NCBI RefSeq assembly: GCF_032362555.1
Contig: NC_083535.1
Span: 13,330,001 to 13,394,000 of the forward strand
Direction of reading: 5' to 3'
Length of the DNA stretch: 64,000 nt
DNA from: Amyelois transitella
Taxonomy: Eukaryota; Arthropoda; Insecta; Lepidoptera; Pyralidae
Shown: positions 25,001 to 29,570 of the stretch, in pieces
How positions within the stretch are numbered: position 1 is the stretch's first letter
Layout of the letters: the number at the start of each line of letters is the position of its first letter
Made by a program: the position numbers and the translations under genes
The notes under the pieces: model-generated
Databases searched by the model: none
Seen by the model: the letters and a program-made list of their open reading frames with translations, nothing else
What the model was told of the DNA's origin: nothing

Positions 25001-28000
25001 ACAGCTGAACGTGACCTATGACTCTTTTCGAGACTGTTAGCTCTGTCTACCCCGCAAGGGATATAGACGTGTTTATATGTATGTCCCGTCTTTTTTCTGA
25101 CCTTCAGCCGCTACCAAGACTGAGAAAATTACTCGTTTCAGGTTCACGCCGCGACAGTCGCATCGAATACGGCAAGCTGCCTGGCAGACAGCTGGAACTG
25201 TACGACCTGACCATAGGCTTCCGCACCTTCGACAAACACGGAGGCCTAATGTTCTACGCCGAGGCGGACAGTGCTCCGGAACAGTTCCTGGCTGTCTTCA
25301 TGAAGGACGGCCTGGTGAGCACCAGTTTTGAGATTCTTAAAATTAAAACTTTGGTCTACCGACATTCCGGTTATACGAGCCGAGAGTGTATCACACACCT
25401 TTTTTCTACAAGTTCTTTTTAAATAGCTGAACGTGGCCATTCGGTTCTTTCAAGACTGTTGGCTCTGTCTACCCCGCAAGGGATATAGACGTGAACATAT
25501 GTATGTATGTATTCTTTTTAATATACTTTTAGTAACTTATGTTAATAAACAAAAATCGAGGTATTTAAGTATGAGGGGCGAATGGCTTTAGCGCCTGTGG
25601 GAATTGCCGTCAAATTGTAGTAACTTTACCTAACCCTGAAAATTTGTTGGAATTCCGTCTAAAATGGCCGCCGCCACAAAATCTCGAACACCAATATTAC
25701 CTATTTGTCACGAGTCACGATCACGACTCGTGAAAGGGCTTGATTATTTTATGTAACACTAGCTACTATTTTATGTAAATCTAGCTGTCCCGGCAAACAT
25801 TGTTTTGCCACATAAATAATTTTTAAATTATTTGTAGTTAAAAAAAATGTTAAGGGTGGACAACCCTTATGGGTTGTTTAACATTTTGTTGGCCTATTGT
25901 CAGACCTACTCAATATTCCCACAAAATTTCATGAGAATCGGACAGGCCGTTTCGGAGTAGTACGGGAACGGACATTGTGACACGAGAATTTTGTATATAA
26001 GATTACAAATTATACACTACGACAAAATTGGTTTAGGCTTTTATTATATTATTAATTTACGTTTTTTTCTCTCCTCAGCTGCACGTCTCATTCAACTGCG
26101 GCGAGCGCACAGGCCGTGTGACGTCATCACAGACTTTCAACGACACCGAATGGCACTCCCTGACCCTGGTCAGAAACGGTGGTCACAGCAAGGTCACTGT
26201 GGACAACAAGGAAGTCGGGGAAACCAGCGTCTCGTGTGTTAACCCCAAGGCGCTGGCGCCGCCGTACTTCTACGGGGGTATACGGAAGGTCACCACGCAG
26301 TATAATGAGAGTGTGGTAAGTTGTAAAAACAGTACTTGTATACATACATTATATATACACTAGCTGTGCCCGCGACTTCGTCCGCGTGGAATAGTTATTT
26401 TGGGCATCATTAAATTCGTTAAGGATGAATAATTATTTCTTATCCCCGTTTTTTTGACATTTTCAATTATTTCTTCGCTCCTAATAGTTGCAGCGTGATA
26501 TAATCACAACTATATCTCCGACGGAGTAAACAGAACCAACAGTCTTGAAGACTTACATGGCCACGTTCAGCCATATAGCTTAATGATGGAATTAAGTTTC
26601 AAATAGTGATAGGTTGGTAGCTCATCGTATATAAGAATCTTAATTCAATTAGCCCTTAGTCGTATGTTTACATCCTTGGGAAATTGGAATCAAATTCAAA
26701 TTCAAAATTTTTATTCAGTATTAAAGGATACATCATATCGCTTAATAATTGTCAAATCTTTTAGTTTCACAACATTGGTTGACGTGAAATAAATTACTTA
26801 AAACTACTGCAGCTTCCAAGGCGTCAATGCAGAAGAAGCGGTAAAAAAACTGTTTATCTATATAAGTATGTATTATAAAATATTGTATCGTTGAGTTAGT
26901 ATCTCGTAACACAAGTCTCGAACTTACTTCGAGGCTAACTCAATATGTGTAATATGTCCCGTATATATTTATATTTCCTCCCCCCTATTCTAGCAGGAAG
27001 GGGGAGGCACATTTGACCTTGCTGTCTGTCAATCAGTGTACTCCTTTATGTAGTTAATAGACTCAACATATTGGTTATTCCAGGCGTTCTACCAGCCGTT
27101 CAAGGGCTGCATGAAAGGCTTGCTGATGAACGGCCAGCCGGTGCGTGATGAAATGCAGCGGACGAATGCGCTGCGCTGCGTGGACAACGTCGAAGATGGC
27201 ATCTACTTCGAGCCCTCTTCTGGAGAGTTTAGCAGCTACCTTAAGGTAATTACATCTTAATCCTTTACGGGGAAGGAAGGGCCTACTGCCACAAGACTCC
27301 AAGGTCATGTTCAGCTGGTGCGTGGAAAATGCAGGGGCGAATGCGCTACGTCGACAACTTTGAAGATGGCATCTACTTCGAGCTCTCTTCTGGCAAGTTT
27401 TGGGGCTATCTCAAGGCAATCACGTCTTTATCCCTTACGGGGAAGCAAGAGCTTACTGCCACAACACTCCAGGGCCATGTTCATCTGGAAGACAAGCTGG
27501 TGCGTGGGAAATTCCGGGAAACGAATGCGTTGCATCGACAACTTTGAAGATGGCATCTACTTCGAGCTCTCTTCTGGAAAGTTTTAGGGCTATCTCAAGG
27601 TAATCACGTCTTTATCCCTTACGGGGAAGGAAGAGCCTATTGCAACAACACTTCAATGCCATGTTTAGCTGGACTGGATAGCGAACAGTTAGTTCGTGGT
27701 GAAATAAATCTTCGGATAAATATTATTGAGGTGGGTTTCTTTACTTAAAAAAACCTTGAATCCAAATCGAGATCACAAATGCCATATATTTTTTTTAAAA
27801 TTTGGTTGACGTACATCTCGACAGAAATAACATTTGCGTACAATTTCAGCTGGTGAACCACTTCCGAGTGGGCAACGAAGTGGGCATCGCCATGGAGGTG
27901 AAGCCGCGGAACAGCACGGGTCTCCTGCTCAGCGTGTACGGCAAGAAGGACTACCTGGTCATTGAGCTGCTGGAGAACTCGGTGGTGGCGCGCGTGGAGA

Positions 28001-29015
28001 ACGGCATGGGTCCGTTCCAGGCCAGCTTCAACTTCGGGGAGAACTTCTCGCTGTGTGATGGCAAATGGCACACCATTCATGGTAAGAGAAGTCCAAGAAG
28101 GGCCTGCTTTGATCATCTTAATTGAACAACCGAGGGACAATTTCTTGAGGTATTTGATGTTTTCATTGAACGTCTTTCCAAGTAGCCGTGGGCAACTACA
28201 GGCTAACTTGTTAAGGACCATGAATAGGAAACCAATTATTGGGCTGGTGCCAAAGCAAAACTTATGATCTCTGCTTGACGTTAAATCTGGTTGTGTCATG
28301 GGATACTTCACCACTTGGTTACGCCATAGAGAAAAGCAGCAGATAACAAACTACTAGATGGTTCAACTGCTGGAGAATTCGGTTGTGGCACGCGGGAAGT
28401 GGAGCTCTTTAAAATAGAGATAGGAAGGTGGGTTATAACCCATTCAACCCTCACCGGGGTGAAAATAATATATTTTATGGTTGAGAGCATTGCAGCTGAG
28501 AAAGAGTATGAATGGGGGTTGAGAGAAAGATTCTAAGAGCTAAGATGATGATGATGATGATTGAGAACTGCTGAAGGAGATTTCCGTAGCAATGACAAGG
28601 CATTTCGGTGTGCTGTAAGTGCCATAGTAGTGAAAGTTTTGGACGACGGAGAGACCATGGACAATTAGGGTTGAGAGTTTTGGGGGCTTAAAAGAGTTCC
28701 AGAGATTAAAACCTTCATCAATTACTTAACTCACAAATACTTTCTATTTCAGCTCTAAAATCCCACCACGTGGTGACCATAGGCGTCGACGGGCACTTCT
28801 CTGACGCCGTGCTGGGCCGCTCGGGCTCCACGGACACCCGCTTCGGGCTCTTCATCGGAGGCCACGACAGAGACATCAAGTCTCTGCCCGGGACCCAGTC
28901 CAAGCAGGGCTTCGTGGGCTGCGTCAGAAACATCCGCATCAAGGAGAAACCTGTAGCCGTGCCCAGCACCGCCATTTCGAGGGGAGCCCATATAGGAGTG
29001 TGCCCGCTGGATTAA
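1..29015 (+). CDS. LanA: Laminin subunit alpha, 3' half (partial, 23 exons)
   Basis: Extracellular basement-membrane protein; the alpha chain pairs with beta and gamma chains through its coiled coil and binds cell receptors through five C-terminal LG domains. Exons: 1-102, 1139-1248, 1681-1802, 3798-4071, 4618-4779, 5168-5355, 5910-6106, 6910-7040, 7953-8150, 8718-8866, 9338-9616, 10500-10713, 11533-11868, 18992-19175, 20034-20172, 22665-22897, 23802-23906, 24467-24619, 25142-25314, 26079-26315, 27084-27245, 27850-28081, 28753-29015. All are bounded by AG/GT and all 22 joins keep phase, giving 1446 codons plus TAA (frame opens at base 3). The N-terminal part lies upstream of the window. The domain order is diagnostic of laminin alpha. 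Insects have two alpha chains (LanA, alpha3/5-like; wb, alpha1/2-like); the Pro/Thr-rich LG3-LG4 hinge favours LanA, but I cannot exclude wb. Confidence 0.9.
103..507 (-). repeat. 3' end of LINE family A, split by a SINE
   Basis: A (GAATA)n run at 105-132 and the sequence 405-495 (from ATTTATTTTCAAAATTGG to the CCGCTTC stem arm) match the 3' UTR of the RT-bearing LINE at 20626-22195 and the copy at 6139-6300. The SINE at 133-404 interrupts it and is flanked by TAGATTTA on both sides. Confidence 0.75.
133..404 (+). mobile_element. (TATG)n-tailed SINE, full length, with TSD
   Basis: 272-bp reference copy of the most abundant repeat in the window. The head is a hairpin (GTGCCG...CGGCAC), the body contains CCATGGATGTCGTAAAAGGC and GGGCTAGCAAC-type blocks, and the 3' end is a small hairpin (GTCT...AGAC arms) followed by ATTATATG and (TATG)n. 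TAGATTTA is duplicated at 125-132 and 405-412, marking a clean retroposition event into an older LINE tail. No tRNA-type A/B boxes are obvious. Confidence 0.8.
509..775 (+). mobile_element. Non-autonomous Helitron, family 1, full length
   Basis: 267 bp starting TCTATACTAATATTATAAAG and ending in a hairpin (CGCG arms) followed by GCGGGTACAGCTAG. The 5' TC and 3' CTAG termini, the terminal hairpin, and the flanking A (508) and T (776) without a target-site duplication are canonical for Helitrons. Encodes nothing. Confidence 0.85.
784..1095 (+). repeat. Fragment of a (TATG)n LINE ORF joined to a decayed Helitron family 2
   Basis: 784-963 translates to a piece ending GMLRWFGHVERMDEDRLTKG, matching the sense of the LINE 3' ORF fragments elsewhere in the window (for example minus strand 38390-38615). 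From about 975 to 1095 the sequence becomes a degenerate reverse copy of Helitron family 2 (AAATTTCATCGTAATCGG, CAAACATCCATAC). Confidence 0.6.
1281..1441 (-). mobile_element. Helitron family 1, 5'-truncated
   Basis: Reads in reverse from CTAG at 1281-1284 through the CCGCG hairpin and the family body to about 1441, where SINE-like sequence (GAGTGGTCCTATTATTT) replaces the expected 5' end. Lies in laminin intron 2. Confidence 0.7.
1798..2118 (+). repeat. Tandem array carrying six copies of the laminin exon 3 splice donor
   Basis: The block ACAAGTAACTTCGG recurs with its GT at 1803, 1862, 1915, 1968, 2021 and 2080. Spacings are 59, 53, 53, 53 and 59 bp; the 59-bp units carry an extra CGAGGGCA. 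The first GT is the real donor of exon 1681-1802, so each later unit is a copy of the exon end and intron start. The spacers are (CATA)n plus TAGCTGTAA. Confidence 0.85.
2119..2372 (-). mobile_element. Helitron family 1 copy
   Basis: About 254 bp from TAG at 2120 (first base of CTAG mutated) to the reverse complement of TCTATACTAATATT ending at 2372, followed by T. It abuts the donor array, with the shared TAGCTGT at the junction. Confidence 0.75.
2378..2608 (-). mobile_element. (TATG)n SINE copy, diverged
   Basis: Reverse copy with the CACGTCTATTTCCCCTGCGG hairpin end, the GACAGGTTGCTAGCCCATCG core and the GTGGTCCTATTCT head. No clear target-site duplication. Confidence 0.75.
2808..3062 (-). 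mobile_element. Helitron family 1 copy
   Basis: 255 bp from CTAG at 2808-2811 to the reverse complement of TCTGAACTAATATT, followed by T at 3063. The base before CTAG is C rather than the expected A, so one flank has changed. Confidence 0.75.
3124..3765. repeat. Cluster of (TATG)n SINE fragments in both orientations
   Basis: Reverse fragment 3124-3255, forward copy about 3355-3575, a reverse scrap 3576-3645 and a forward 3' end 3660-3765. The last tail ends about 30 nt before the acceptor of laminin exon 3798-4071. The segment 3256-3354 between the first two matches nothing else I could recognise. Confidence 0.65.
4185..4303 (+). repeat. LINE 3' end with (TCTA)n tail
   Basis: GTGCAATAAAGAGTTTTATC followed by repeated ATCT units. 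The same GTGCAATAAAGAGTTT ending occurs at about 38180 with an (ACAA)n tail, so this is the 3' terminus of another LINE family with a simple-repeat tail. Confidence 0.5.
4332..4587 (-). mobile_element. (TATG)n SINE, near full length
   Basis: Reverse copy from the GCGGGGTAGATAGAG hairpin end to the head hairpin (GTGCCAGGAACCACACGGCAC). Its head lies about 30 nt from the acceptor of laminin exon 4618-4779. Confidence 0.78.
4860..5040 (-). repeat. Repeat family 4 fragment (Helitron-like)
   Basis: Shares TTCATGAGAATCGG, the GCCGTTTCGGAG block and ATTGTGACACGAGAATTTTA with copies at 25786-26005 and 53727-53866. Confidence 0.55.
5601..5862 (+). mobile_element. (TATG)n SINE, full length
   Basis: Starts GAGTGCCGTGTGGTTCCC, ends GTGAACATATGTATGTATG. 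Lies in laminin intron 6, with its tail about 50 nt before the exon 5910-6106 acceptor. Confidence 0.8.
6139..6300 (-). repeat. LINE family A 3' UTR
   Basis: (GAATA)n tail followed by TTTATTTTCAAAATTGG and the CCGCTTC...GAAGCGG inverted repeat; nearly identical to the 3' end of the RT-bearing LINE at 20626-22195. Confidence 0.78.
6648..6842 (+). mobile_element. (TATG)n SINE, 5'-truncated
   Basis: Begins inside the body (AAAGGCGACTAAGGG) and ends in the hairpin and (TATG)n tail. Lies in laminin intron 7, its tail 68 nt before exon 6910-7040. Confidence 0.75.
7735..7937 (+). repeat. 3' terminus of a LINE with (TTAAACC)n tail
   Basis: The sequence translates to NKLPNELRTCSSLNIFKKKL and then YIATST plus a stop, the usual C-terminus of a jockey/CR1-type RT ORF, followed by AATAAAG and a TTAAACC repeat. 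It ends 15 nt before the laminin exon 9 acceptor AG at 7951-7952. Confidence 0.6.
7953..9616 (+). CDS. LanA: Laminin alpha LG1 domain, exons 9-11
   Basis: Exons 7953-8150, 8718-8866 and 9338-9616 encode the first laminin G-like domain, roughly residues 429-636 of the window translation. Typical LG beta-sandwich signatures are visible: VSAYFRTKEKDGFLLYLGN, then DDQWYQVIVNR, then LYVGGVPSDAKL and FEGQIEELMIG. LG1-3 are the integrin-binding part of laminins (family knowledge). The exon 9 acceptor lies 15 nt after the tail of an intronic LINE remnant, and the exon 11 acceptor lies 36 nt after a Helitron end. Confidence 0.88.
8186..8350 (-). repeat. (TATG)n SINE, diverged
   Basis: Reverse copy with CACGTCTCCCTTGCGGAG at its 3' hairpin and GGTTGCTAGCTCAGCGCC in the body. 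The head is missing. Confidence 0.65.
8546..8660 (+). repeat. (TATG)n SINE 3' end
   Basis: Forward fragment from TCTCAATTCTATCATTAAGC to the (TATG)n tail, in laminin intron 9. Confidence 0.75.
9060..9301 (+). mobile_element. Helitron-like element, family 5
   Basis: Ends in GCGCGGGCGAAGCTGCGGGC, AAAAGCTAG and then T at 9302, with a GC hairpin before CTAG. The 5' border is unclear. Its 3' end lies 36 nt before the laminin exon 11 acceptor. Confidence 0.5.
9721..9833 (+). repeat. (TATG)n LINE 3' end
   Basis: GTTATGAATGTGGATGAAGC through CCCCTCCGGAAAAGAGGCGT to a short TATG tail. It translates to VMNVDEAKEVCRDRGKWKDV, the C-terminus of a LINE ORF seen many times in the window. Confidence 0.75.
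10088..10128 (+). repeat. (TTTTA)n microsatellite
   Basis: About eight TTTTA-type units in laminin intron 11. Confidence 0.8.
10348..10441 (-). repeat. (TATG)n SINE fragment
   Basis: Reverse fragment from GGGGTAGACAGAGCC to GTGACAGGTTGCCAG, truncated at both ends, just upstream of exon 12. Confidence 0.7.
10500..11868 (+). CDS. LanA: Laminin alpha LG2 domain, exons 12-13
   Basis: Exons 10500-10713 and 11533-11868 encode LG2, about residues 637-820. Seen: the strand motifs IQLFFRTYAPNGLIYLVG, the WHKL core in NDGHWHKLDATR, and FDGCIRQINID with a closing YGCQ. The paired cysteines near the end match the disulfide that closes an LG domain. The intron after this domain (11869-18991) carries the intact BEL/Pao element. 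Confidence 0.88.
10761..10933 (+). repeat. (TATG)n SINE, 5'-truncated
   Basis: Forward copy from AAACTTGGGATTCTTC to the (TATG)n tail. TTTAAACTT occurs at both ends (about 10755-10764 and 10931-10940), a probable target-site duplication. Confidence 0.72.
11908..12147 (+). mobile_element. (TATG)n SINE, near full length
   Basis: From AAAAAGAATAGGACCACTCC to GACGGGTTTATATGTATG. Starts about 40 nt downstream of the laminin exon 13 donor. Confidence 0.75.
12433..12604 (-). repeat. BEL/Pao 3' LTR
   Basis: 172 bp, matching 18407-18578 base for base by eye. Preceded on the element strand by a short purine-rich tract (GGTGGGCGGAA, complement of 12605-12615), the likely polypurine primer. The inner edge is set by divergence after GGACA at 12604. 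Confidence 0.95.
12829..18135 (-). CDS. BEL/Pao gag-pol polyprotein, 1768 aa, uninterrupted
   Basis: One reading frame from ATG 18135 to a stop at 12829. Domains in order: gag of DUF1759 type (about residues 120-300, including LPKISLPIFSG); zinc knuckle CX2CX4HX4C at 360-373; aspartic protease of DUF1758 type with LDQGS (D464); reverse transcriptase (about 745-900) with YVDD at 885-888; Pao-type connection segment (about 1005-1050, SRLYDPLGWLAP); RNase H with D1093, E1137, D1166 and D1213; integrase with HHCC (H1401, H1406, C1436, C1439) and DDE (D1471, D1537, E1590); DUF5641-type C-terminus. The gag, protease, RT-RNase H, integrase order is that of BEL/Pao. No stop, frameshift or missing catalytic residue was seen. 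Encodes self-mobilisation only; antisense to laminin. Confidence 0.97.
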   Translation of the reverse strand: MSSLFKLQYDTISSLSKARRNFKKTPKDRLTSSYVETRLEILDTLWSSFYSTHRRIIEECKPNELEESDYHTQDLYSSTEDVYIEYKSDLKEMLCTLKNNYASISDNEMSDASQHVSNIKLPKISLPIFSGQYSEWTSFYNLFVSLIHNNKTLDEVQKLHYLKSHLSGEAEQLLRHVPITGENYMICWNKLENRYNNKKYLASCILSRFMSQKNITVESSSALKELLDTSNECLNALKQLGINVKEWDIMVIYILSLKLDIETRKQWELAVSSSSQELPSWNLFQQFLENRFHAFEFLNSKNSVNKTFSRNSFNNVKALHVTTTLSCPYCTENHKLYTCQKFSRDDVNTRRNFVQNQGLCFNCLGPRHSVVSCRMSTRCRICSRKHHSLLHSNSAVPSIDDSSDTNTNQSDGAEAVSSVVIQGDSNDVVVGCCSKAQSQVLLATALVKIQSRTGANITFRSMLDQGSQASFITESAVQLLGLKKIASKSNVSVLGSDRSPSVVSKYIVFIQLQSLLDTNFVVRVKAHVLDKLTNCLPSKKVAVQLCPKFTQLSLADPTFATPNKIDLLLSAKVYSQIIKQGLVKDSNSCLIAQNTSLGWIISGETDEGEDVGTIICNTNVTMHVQIEEDDKLLRKFWEIEAEPSLIKAKKHLTEEEQLCESIYSSTTKRDSFGRYIVKLPFKEYSPQCLNGNSKEIALRRLYSLERKLDKEKDLKEKYAEVFAEYLSLNHMEIIPPEEHKSSKGFYLPHFAVVRNDRSTTKVRIVFDASCPGSNGVSLNQDLLVGPTLQDDLRHILMRWRAHPVCISSDIVKMYRQVRVSSEDVDFQRILWREDSASEVQHYRLLTVTFGTSSAPYLAIRSLRQVAYDEGVHFPIAAKKVLSDFYVDDLMSGCENFIEGQQLYTEMKQLLRKGGFELQKWTSNDKNLMKWIENEEKLGDKSMKEQIKDNRNSEDNDNRIAEQESKTETPKFVDKSDSITKILGLTWDKCNDTFKYLVQLPTIEEPITKRKVISDISRLYDPLGWLAPIVIKAKIFIQKLWTSGLKWDEKLTPQLLTEWVAYRNELLLIKSFEIPRWMNTRKDDTSVQLHGFCDASSEAYAAVVYIRVIDKCSNINVNLVTSKTKVAPIKQLSIPRLELCGATLLSKLLIEVADILGIPKQHIHAWSDSSVVLAWLSSHPSRWKVFVANRVAEILGSLDRSQWSHVQSKYNPADIASRGIMPSDISKMRLWKQGPDFLRKVVINYNGDDITYDTNTEEKSNKICQVLTSIDDDVIIWERFSSLRRLLRVISWCRRFILKSINKTNESPQWLTNVELQQTLHIYIKQCQVRSFYEDIESITKGGTVKTKSKLKPLNPYLDDNGLLRVGGRLDRTATFLNVNKRHPIILPAKAHLTNLIIKDTHERTIHGGIQIMINHLRTKYWVIDAKNQVKHYIRNCVICIRYASQRREQLMGQLPTDRVTPMRPFKRSGVDYAGPIAIRTSKGRGHHAYKGYICLFICMVTRAIHLEVVSDLTAQGFIAAFKRFVARRGHCAELFSDNGTNFVGAERELKSLLFAEKSRLLPEIANWLSTNGTEWHFIPPHSPNFGGLWEAGVKSTKYHLRRIIGTSTLTFEEMSTLLSQIEACLNSRPLSSLSSSADDPEPLTPGHFLIGEPLVLVPDANYETSNMTSLKRWQFMQRMVQDFWRRWSQEYLTQFLHRYKWSYQTPEPNIGDIVLVKEDDLPPARWLYGVITQKHPGLDKITRVVTLKCKGNIIKRPVSKLCILPIAK
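18388..18406 (-). promoter_or_regulatory. Putative tRNA primer-binding site of the BEL/Pao element
   Basis: The 19 nt immediately inside the 5' LTR begin TGG on the element strand, complementary to a tRNA 3' CCA. I could not assign the tRNA isotype without a tRNA set. Confidence 0.55.
18407..18578 (-). repeat. BEL/Pao 5' LTR
   Basis: Upstream LTR on the element strand; would carry its promoter. It ends TTGAACA at 18407 and the internal sequence continues directly with TGGTCCTATCGCCGGATTG, the position expected of a tRNA primer-binding site, whose TGG pairs with tRNA CCA. Confidence 0.95.
18992..22897 (+). CDS. LanA: Laminin alpha LG3 domain, exons 14-16
   Basis: Exons 18992-19175, 20034-20172 and 22665-22897 encode LG3, about residues 821-1005. 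Seen: ITLKFKTSSPDGLLFVYS, DSQWHVVTVTHG, LFIGGIQPNYV, and a closing FQGCIADTTLNGRVL followed by FGRCG. The third intron (20173-22664) is filled by a tRNA-SINE remnant, an unclassified repeat, the (TATG)n SINE and a 5'-truncated LINE with an RT gene on the opposite strand. Confidence 0.87.
19178..19400 (-). repeat. LINE family B 3' UTR
   Basis: (TTCAAA)n tail, AATTTTTATTCATTATTATA, TTGACGTCAAATAAATTAC and a CCGCTTC...GAAGCGG inverted repeat. Related to copies at 22389-22640 and 26693-26850. It starts within a few bases of the laminin exon 14 donor. Confidence 0.72.
19579..19785 (-). mobile_element. (TATG)n SINE copy
   Basis: Reverse copy from ATCACGTCTATATCCCCTGC to a truncated head near TATCTATGGGATAGAG. 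Confidence 0.72.
19805..19920 (+). repeat. (TATG)n LINE 3' end
   Basis: GTTATGAATGTGGATGAAGC to (TATG)n; encodes VMNVDEAKEVCRDRGKWKEV then VSAYPSGKEA and a stop. Confidence 0.8.
20287..20535 (+). repeat. Unclassified ~250-bp repeat U1
   Basis: From TGTAGCGGGAGCGATAG to GGCGCCACATTGTGTG. A related copy is at 23944-24165 and a scrap at 58288-58320. No coding potential. It interrupts a reverse tRNA-SINE 3' end: ACACAGATTGAGTTAG lies to its left and CGAGATACTAACTCAACAAT to its right. Confidence 0.6.
20563..20630 (-). repeat. (TATG)n SINE 3' fragment
   Basis: ATCACGTCTTATCCCTTGTG to GGCAGGCCACG, then the (GAATA)n tail of the LINE begins. Confidence 0.65.
20626..22195 (-). mobile_element. 5'-truncated non-LTR retrotransposon (LINE family A)
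   Basis: About 1.57 kb in laminin intron 15, antisense to the host. The 3' end is at the left: a (GAATA)n tail and a 3' UTR with a CCGCTTC...GAAGCGG stem at about 20744-20777. The coding part to the right encodes the C-terminal two thirds of a reverse transcriptase. The 5' end stops near 22195 without an endonuclease domain. It is the only coding member of the family whose 3' UTR fragments lie at 103-507 and 6139-6300. Confidence 0.88.
20996..22119 (-). pseudogene. LINE reverse transcriptase, frameshifted
   Basis: Two overlapping reading frames, 22119-21337 (260 aa) and 21340-20996 (114 aa), encode one RT. Seen: FCDLTKAFDCVDH (catalytic D), the GVPQGSILGPFLFLIYINDL block, VLFADDTSL (the FADD catalytic pair), a FLGITLDSNLKWHAH thumb motif and a C-terminal LPSQYIFDNI stretch. 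A single-base deletion near 21362 puts a stop after AYAIVVLGI, so it cannot be read as one protein. The motifs fit CR1/L2- or jockey-type LINEs; I cannot fix the clade. Endonuclease and ORF1 are absent. Confidence 0.88.
22262..22376 (-). repeat. (TATG)n SINE 3' half
   Basis: ACATACATATGGTCACGAC to TTTGGCTTAATGATAGG, head missing. Confidence 0.75.
22389..22640 (+). repeat. LINE family B 3' UTR, sense
   Basis: Mirror-orientation copy of 19178-19400: ACCGCTTCTTCTGCACTGAC, then GGAAGCGGCAG, ending in (TTTGAA)n. Its tail lies about 25 nt before the laminin exon 16 acceptor. Confidence 0.72.
22941..23062 (+). repeat. (TATG)n LINE 3' end
   Basis: GAGAGTTATGAATGTGGATG to (TATG)n, about 45 nt downstream of the laminin exon 16 donor. 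Confidence 0.78.
23541..23780 (+). mobile_element. tRNA-derived SINE, full length
   Basis: The tRNA-like head has an A box at about 23551-23563 (GTGGCGCAGCGGTA) and a perfect B box GGTTCGAATCC at 23595-23605. The body includes TTGAGTTAGTATCTCGTAAC and GAGGCTAACTCAATCTGTG (inverted repeat TTGAGTTAG/CTAACTCAA) and it ends GTCCCGTATATATTTA. TTTATTTATTT-type sequence flanks both sides. Not a functional tRNA gene: the cloverleaf is degenerate and it recurs as a repeat. Tail about 20 nt before laminin exon 17. Confidence 0.8.
23802..24619 (+). CDS. LanA: Laminin alpha Pro/Thr-rich hinge, exons 17-18
   Basis: Exons 23802-23906 and 24467-24619 encode a low-complexity linker of about 80 residues dominated by Pro, Thr and Val (LPPPTVLPTPPPTPHTEAP, then TPRSTTVKKVSTTPRP) leading into the first strand of LG4 (CALAYDSYYTVGDPEEGY). 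Laminin alpha chains carry a flexible linker between the LG1-3 and LG4-5 clusters, often a cleavage site in vertebrates. High Thr/Ser content suggests O-glycosylation (inference). Confidence 0.8.
23944..24165 (+). repeat. Unclassified repeat U1, second copy
   Basis: TGTAGCGGGTGCGATGATTC to GGCGGTGAGATGTCGCC; matches 20287-20535 with scattered differences. Confidence 0.6.
24640..24840 (-). mobile_element. Helitron family 2, 5' end eroded
   Basis: CTAG at 24640-24643 preceded by A, then GCCGCCCGCGACTTCGTCC and the family body to CATCCATAC. The 5' terminus is obscured by AT-rich sequence. Starts 20 nt after the laminin exon 18 donor. Confidence 0.7.
24930..25085 (+). repeat. (TATG)n SINE, 5'-truncated
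   Basis: TTATAAACTTGGGATGCTTC to GACGTGTTTATATGTATG. Confidence 0.7.
25142..27245 (+). CDS. LanA: Laminin alpha LG4 domain, exons 19-21
   Basis: Exons 25142-25314, 26079-26315 and 27084-27245 encode LG4 (it starts in exon 18). Seen: LYDLTIGFRTFDKHGGLMFY, LHVSFNCGERTGRV, TEWHSLTLVRNGGHSKVT, and a closing FKGCMKGLLMNGQPV with a later Cys. LG4-5 bind dystroglycan, heparan sulfate and sulfatides in studied laminins. The last exon is followed by two decayed tandem copies of its own 3' end in the next intron. Confidence 0.87.
25420..25513 (+). repeat. (TATG)n SINE 3' end
   Basis: AAATAGCTGAACGTGGCC to (TATG)n. TTCTTTTTAA occurs before (about 25411) and after (about 25513), a probable target-site duplication. 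Confidence 0.75.
25786..26005 (-). mobile_element. Repeat family 4 (Helitron-like), near full length
   Basis: Reverse orientation: from CTAGCTGTCCCGGCAAAC to the reverse complement of TCTTATATACAAAATTC. TC and CTAG ends are present but the flanking A^T rule is not met at one side, so the Helitron label is tentative. Confidence 0.5.
26360..26850 (-). repeat. Composite: Helitron 1, SINE and LINE B fragments
   Basis: Helitron family 1 3' end 26360-26503 (CTAG at 26360), a diverged reverse (TATG)n SINE 26504-26690, and a LINE family B 3' UTR 26693-26850, all in reverse orientation in laminin intron 20. Confidence 0.65.
26851..26975 (+). repeat. tRNA-SINE 3' end
   Basis: TTATCTATATAAGTATGTAT to GTCCCGTATATATTTATAT, lacking the tRNA head; matches the 3' half of 23541-23780. 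Confidence 0.72.
27246..27700 (+). pseudogene. Two decayed tandem copies of the laminin LG4 exon 3' end
   Basis: In the intron after exon 27084-27245, two copies of the exon's last ~85 nt plus the start of the intron repeat at 170- and 184-bp steps. Copy 2 reads VDNFEDGIYFELSSGKFWGY and then LK, with GC in place of the GT donor (27416). Copy 3 reads the same with TTTTAG, an in-frame stop, before its GT at 27600. Neither has an acceptor in the right phase, so both should be spliced out. Confidence 0.8.
27850..29015 (+). CDS. LanA: Laminin alpha LG5 domain and stop, exons 22-23
   Basis: Exons 27850-28081 and 28753-29015 encode LG5 ending in HIGVCPLD and TAA at 29013-29015. Seen: GIAMEVKPRNSTGLLLSVYG, DGKWHTIHA, FGLFIGGHDRD and FVGCVRNIRIKEKPV. 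The Gly-Cys-Val near the end plus the final Cys form the usual LG closing pair. Codon use is strongly GC-rich compared with the flanking introns, as in all exons of this gene here. Confidence 0.9.
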
Positions 29016-29570
29016 TTTCTTAATTTTGGTGCGAGATATAATGTTGAGTTCATTTATATATGTATTAGTATTTATTTTTGAAGTATATTGTATGTATGAA
29101 TGACTGGAAAAGCCAGTGCCTGTGCCATTAAGTCGTGCTAGATTTTCAGTTTGTATTATTTATGTATGTAACAGCCTTGTATCGAATGTATGATCGATTA
29201 ATTTTGTGACTGTGTTCAGAGATTATGTCTTGAGTTTATATATGTATGTATTGATTTTTATTATCTATGTATGTATGGCAGAATCTTATATCTGTGCTCT
29301 TTCGAGGGAGCTCATATTGCAATGTACCCGTGAATTAAGATTCTCTAACTGTGGTGCGATATTATGTTTTAAATTTTTAATCACTATGTATGTATTCGTT
29401 AGTATTATGTATGTATGTAACATTTTTTCATATAAAATGACAATTTGCAGTAATCCTATCAACACATTAATTTTGTCATCCTCATGGTAATGTCTGAATT
29501 TTCACTTTTTATATAGTCTGCAATGTTTATGTAAGCCTTACTATTGCAATAAAAAAATATAACTTTATAT
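29016..29570 (+). terminator. LanA: Laminin alpha 3' UTR and polyadenylation signal
   Basis: AT-rich non-coding sequence after the laminin stop. An AATAAA hexamer lies at 29548-29553, about 535 nt after the stop, followed by an AT-rich stretch. No nearer canonical hexamer was seen. The cleavage site itself is inferred. Confidence 0.6.
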
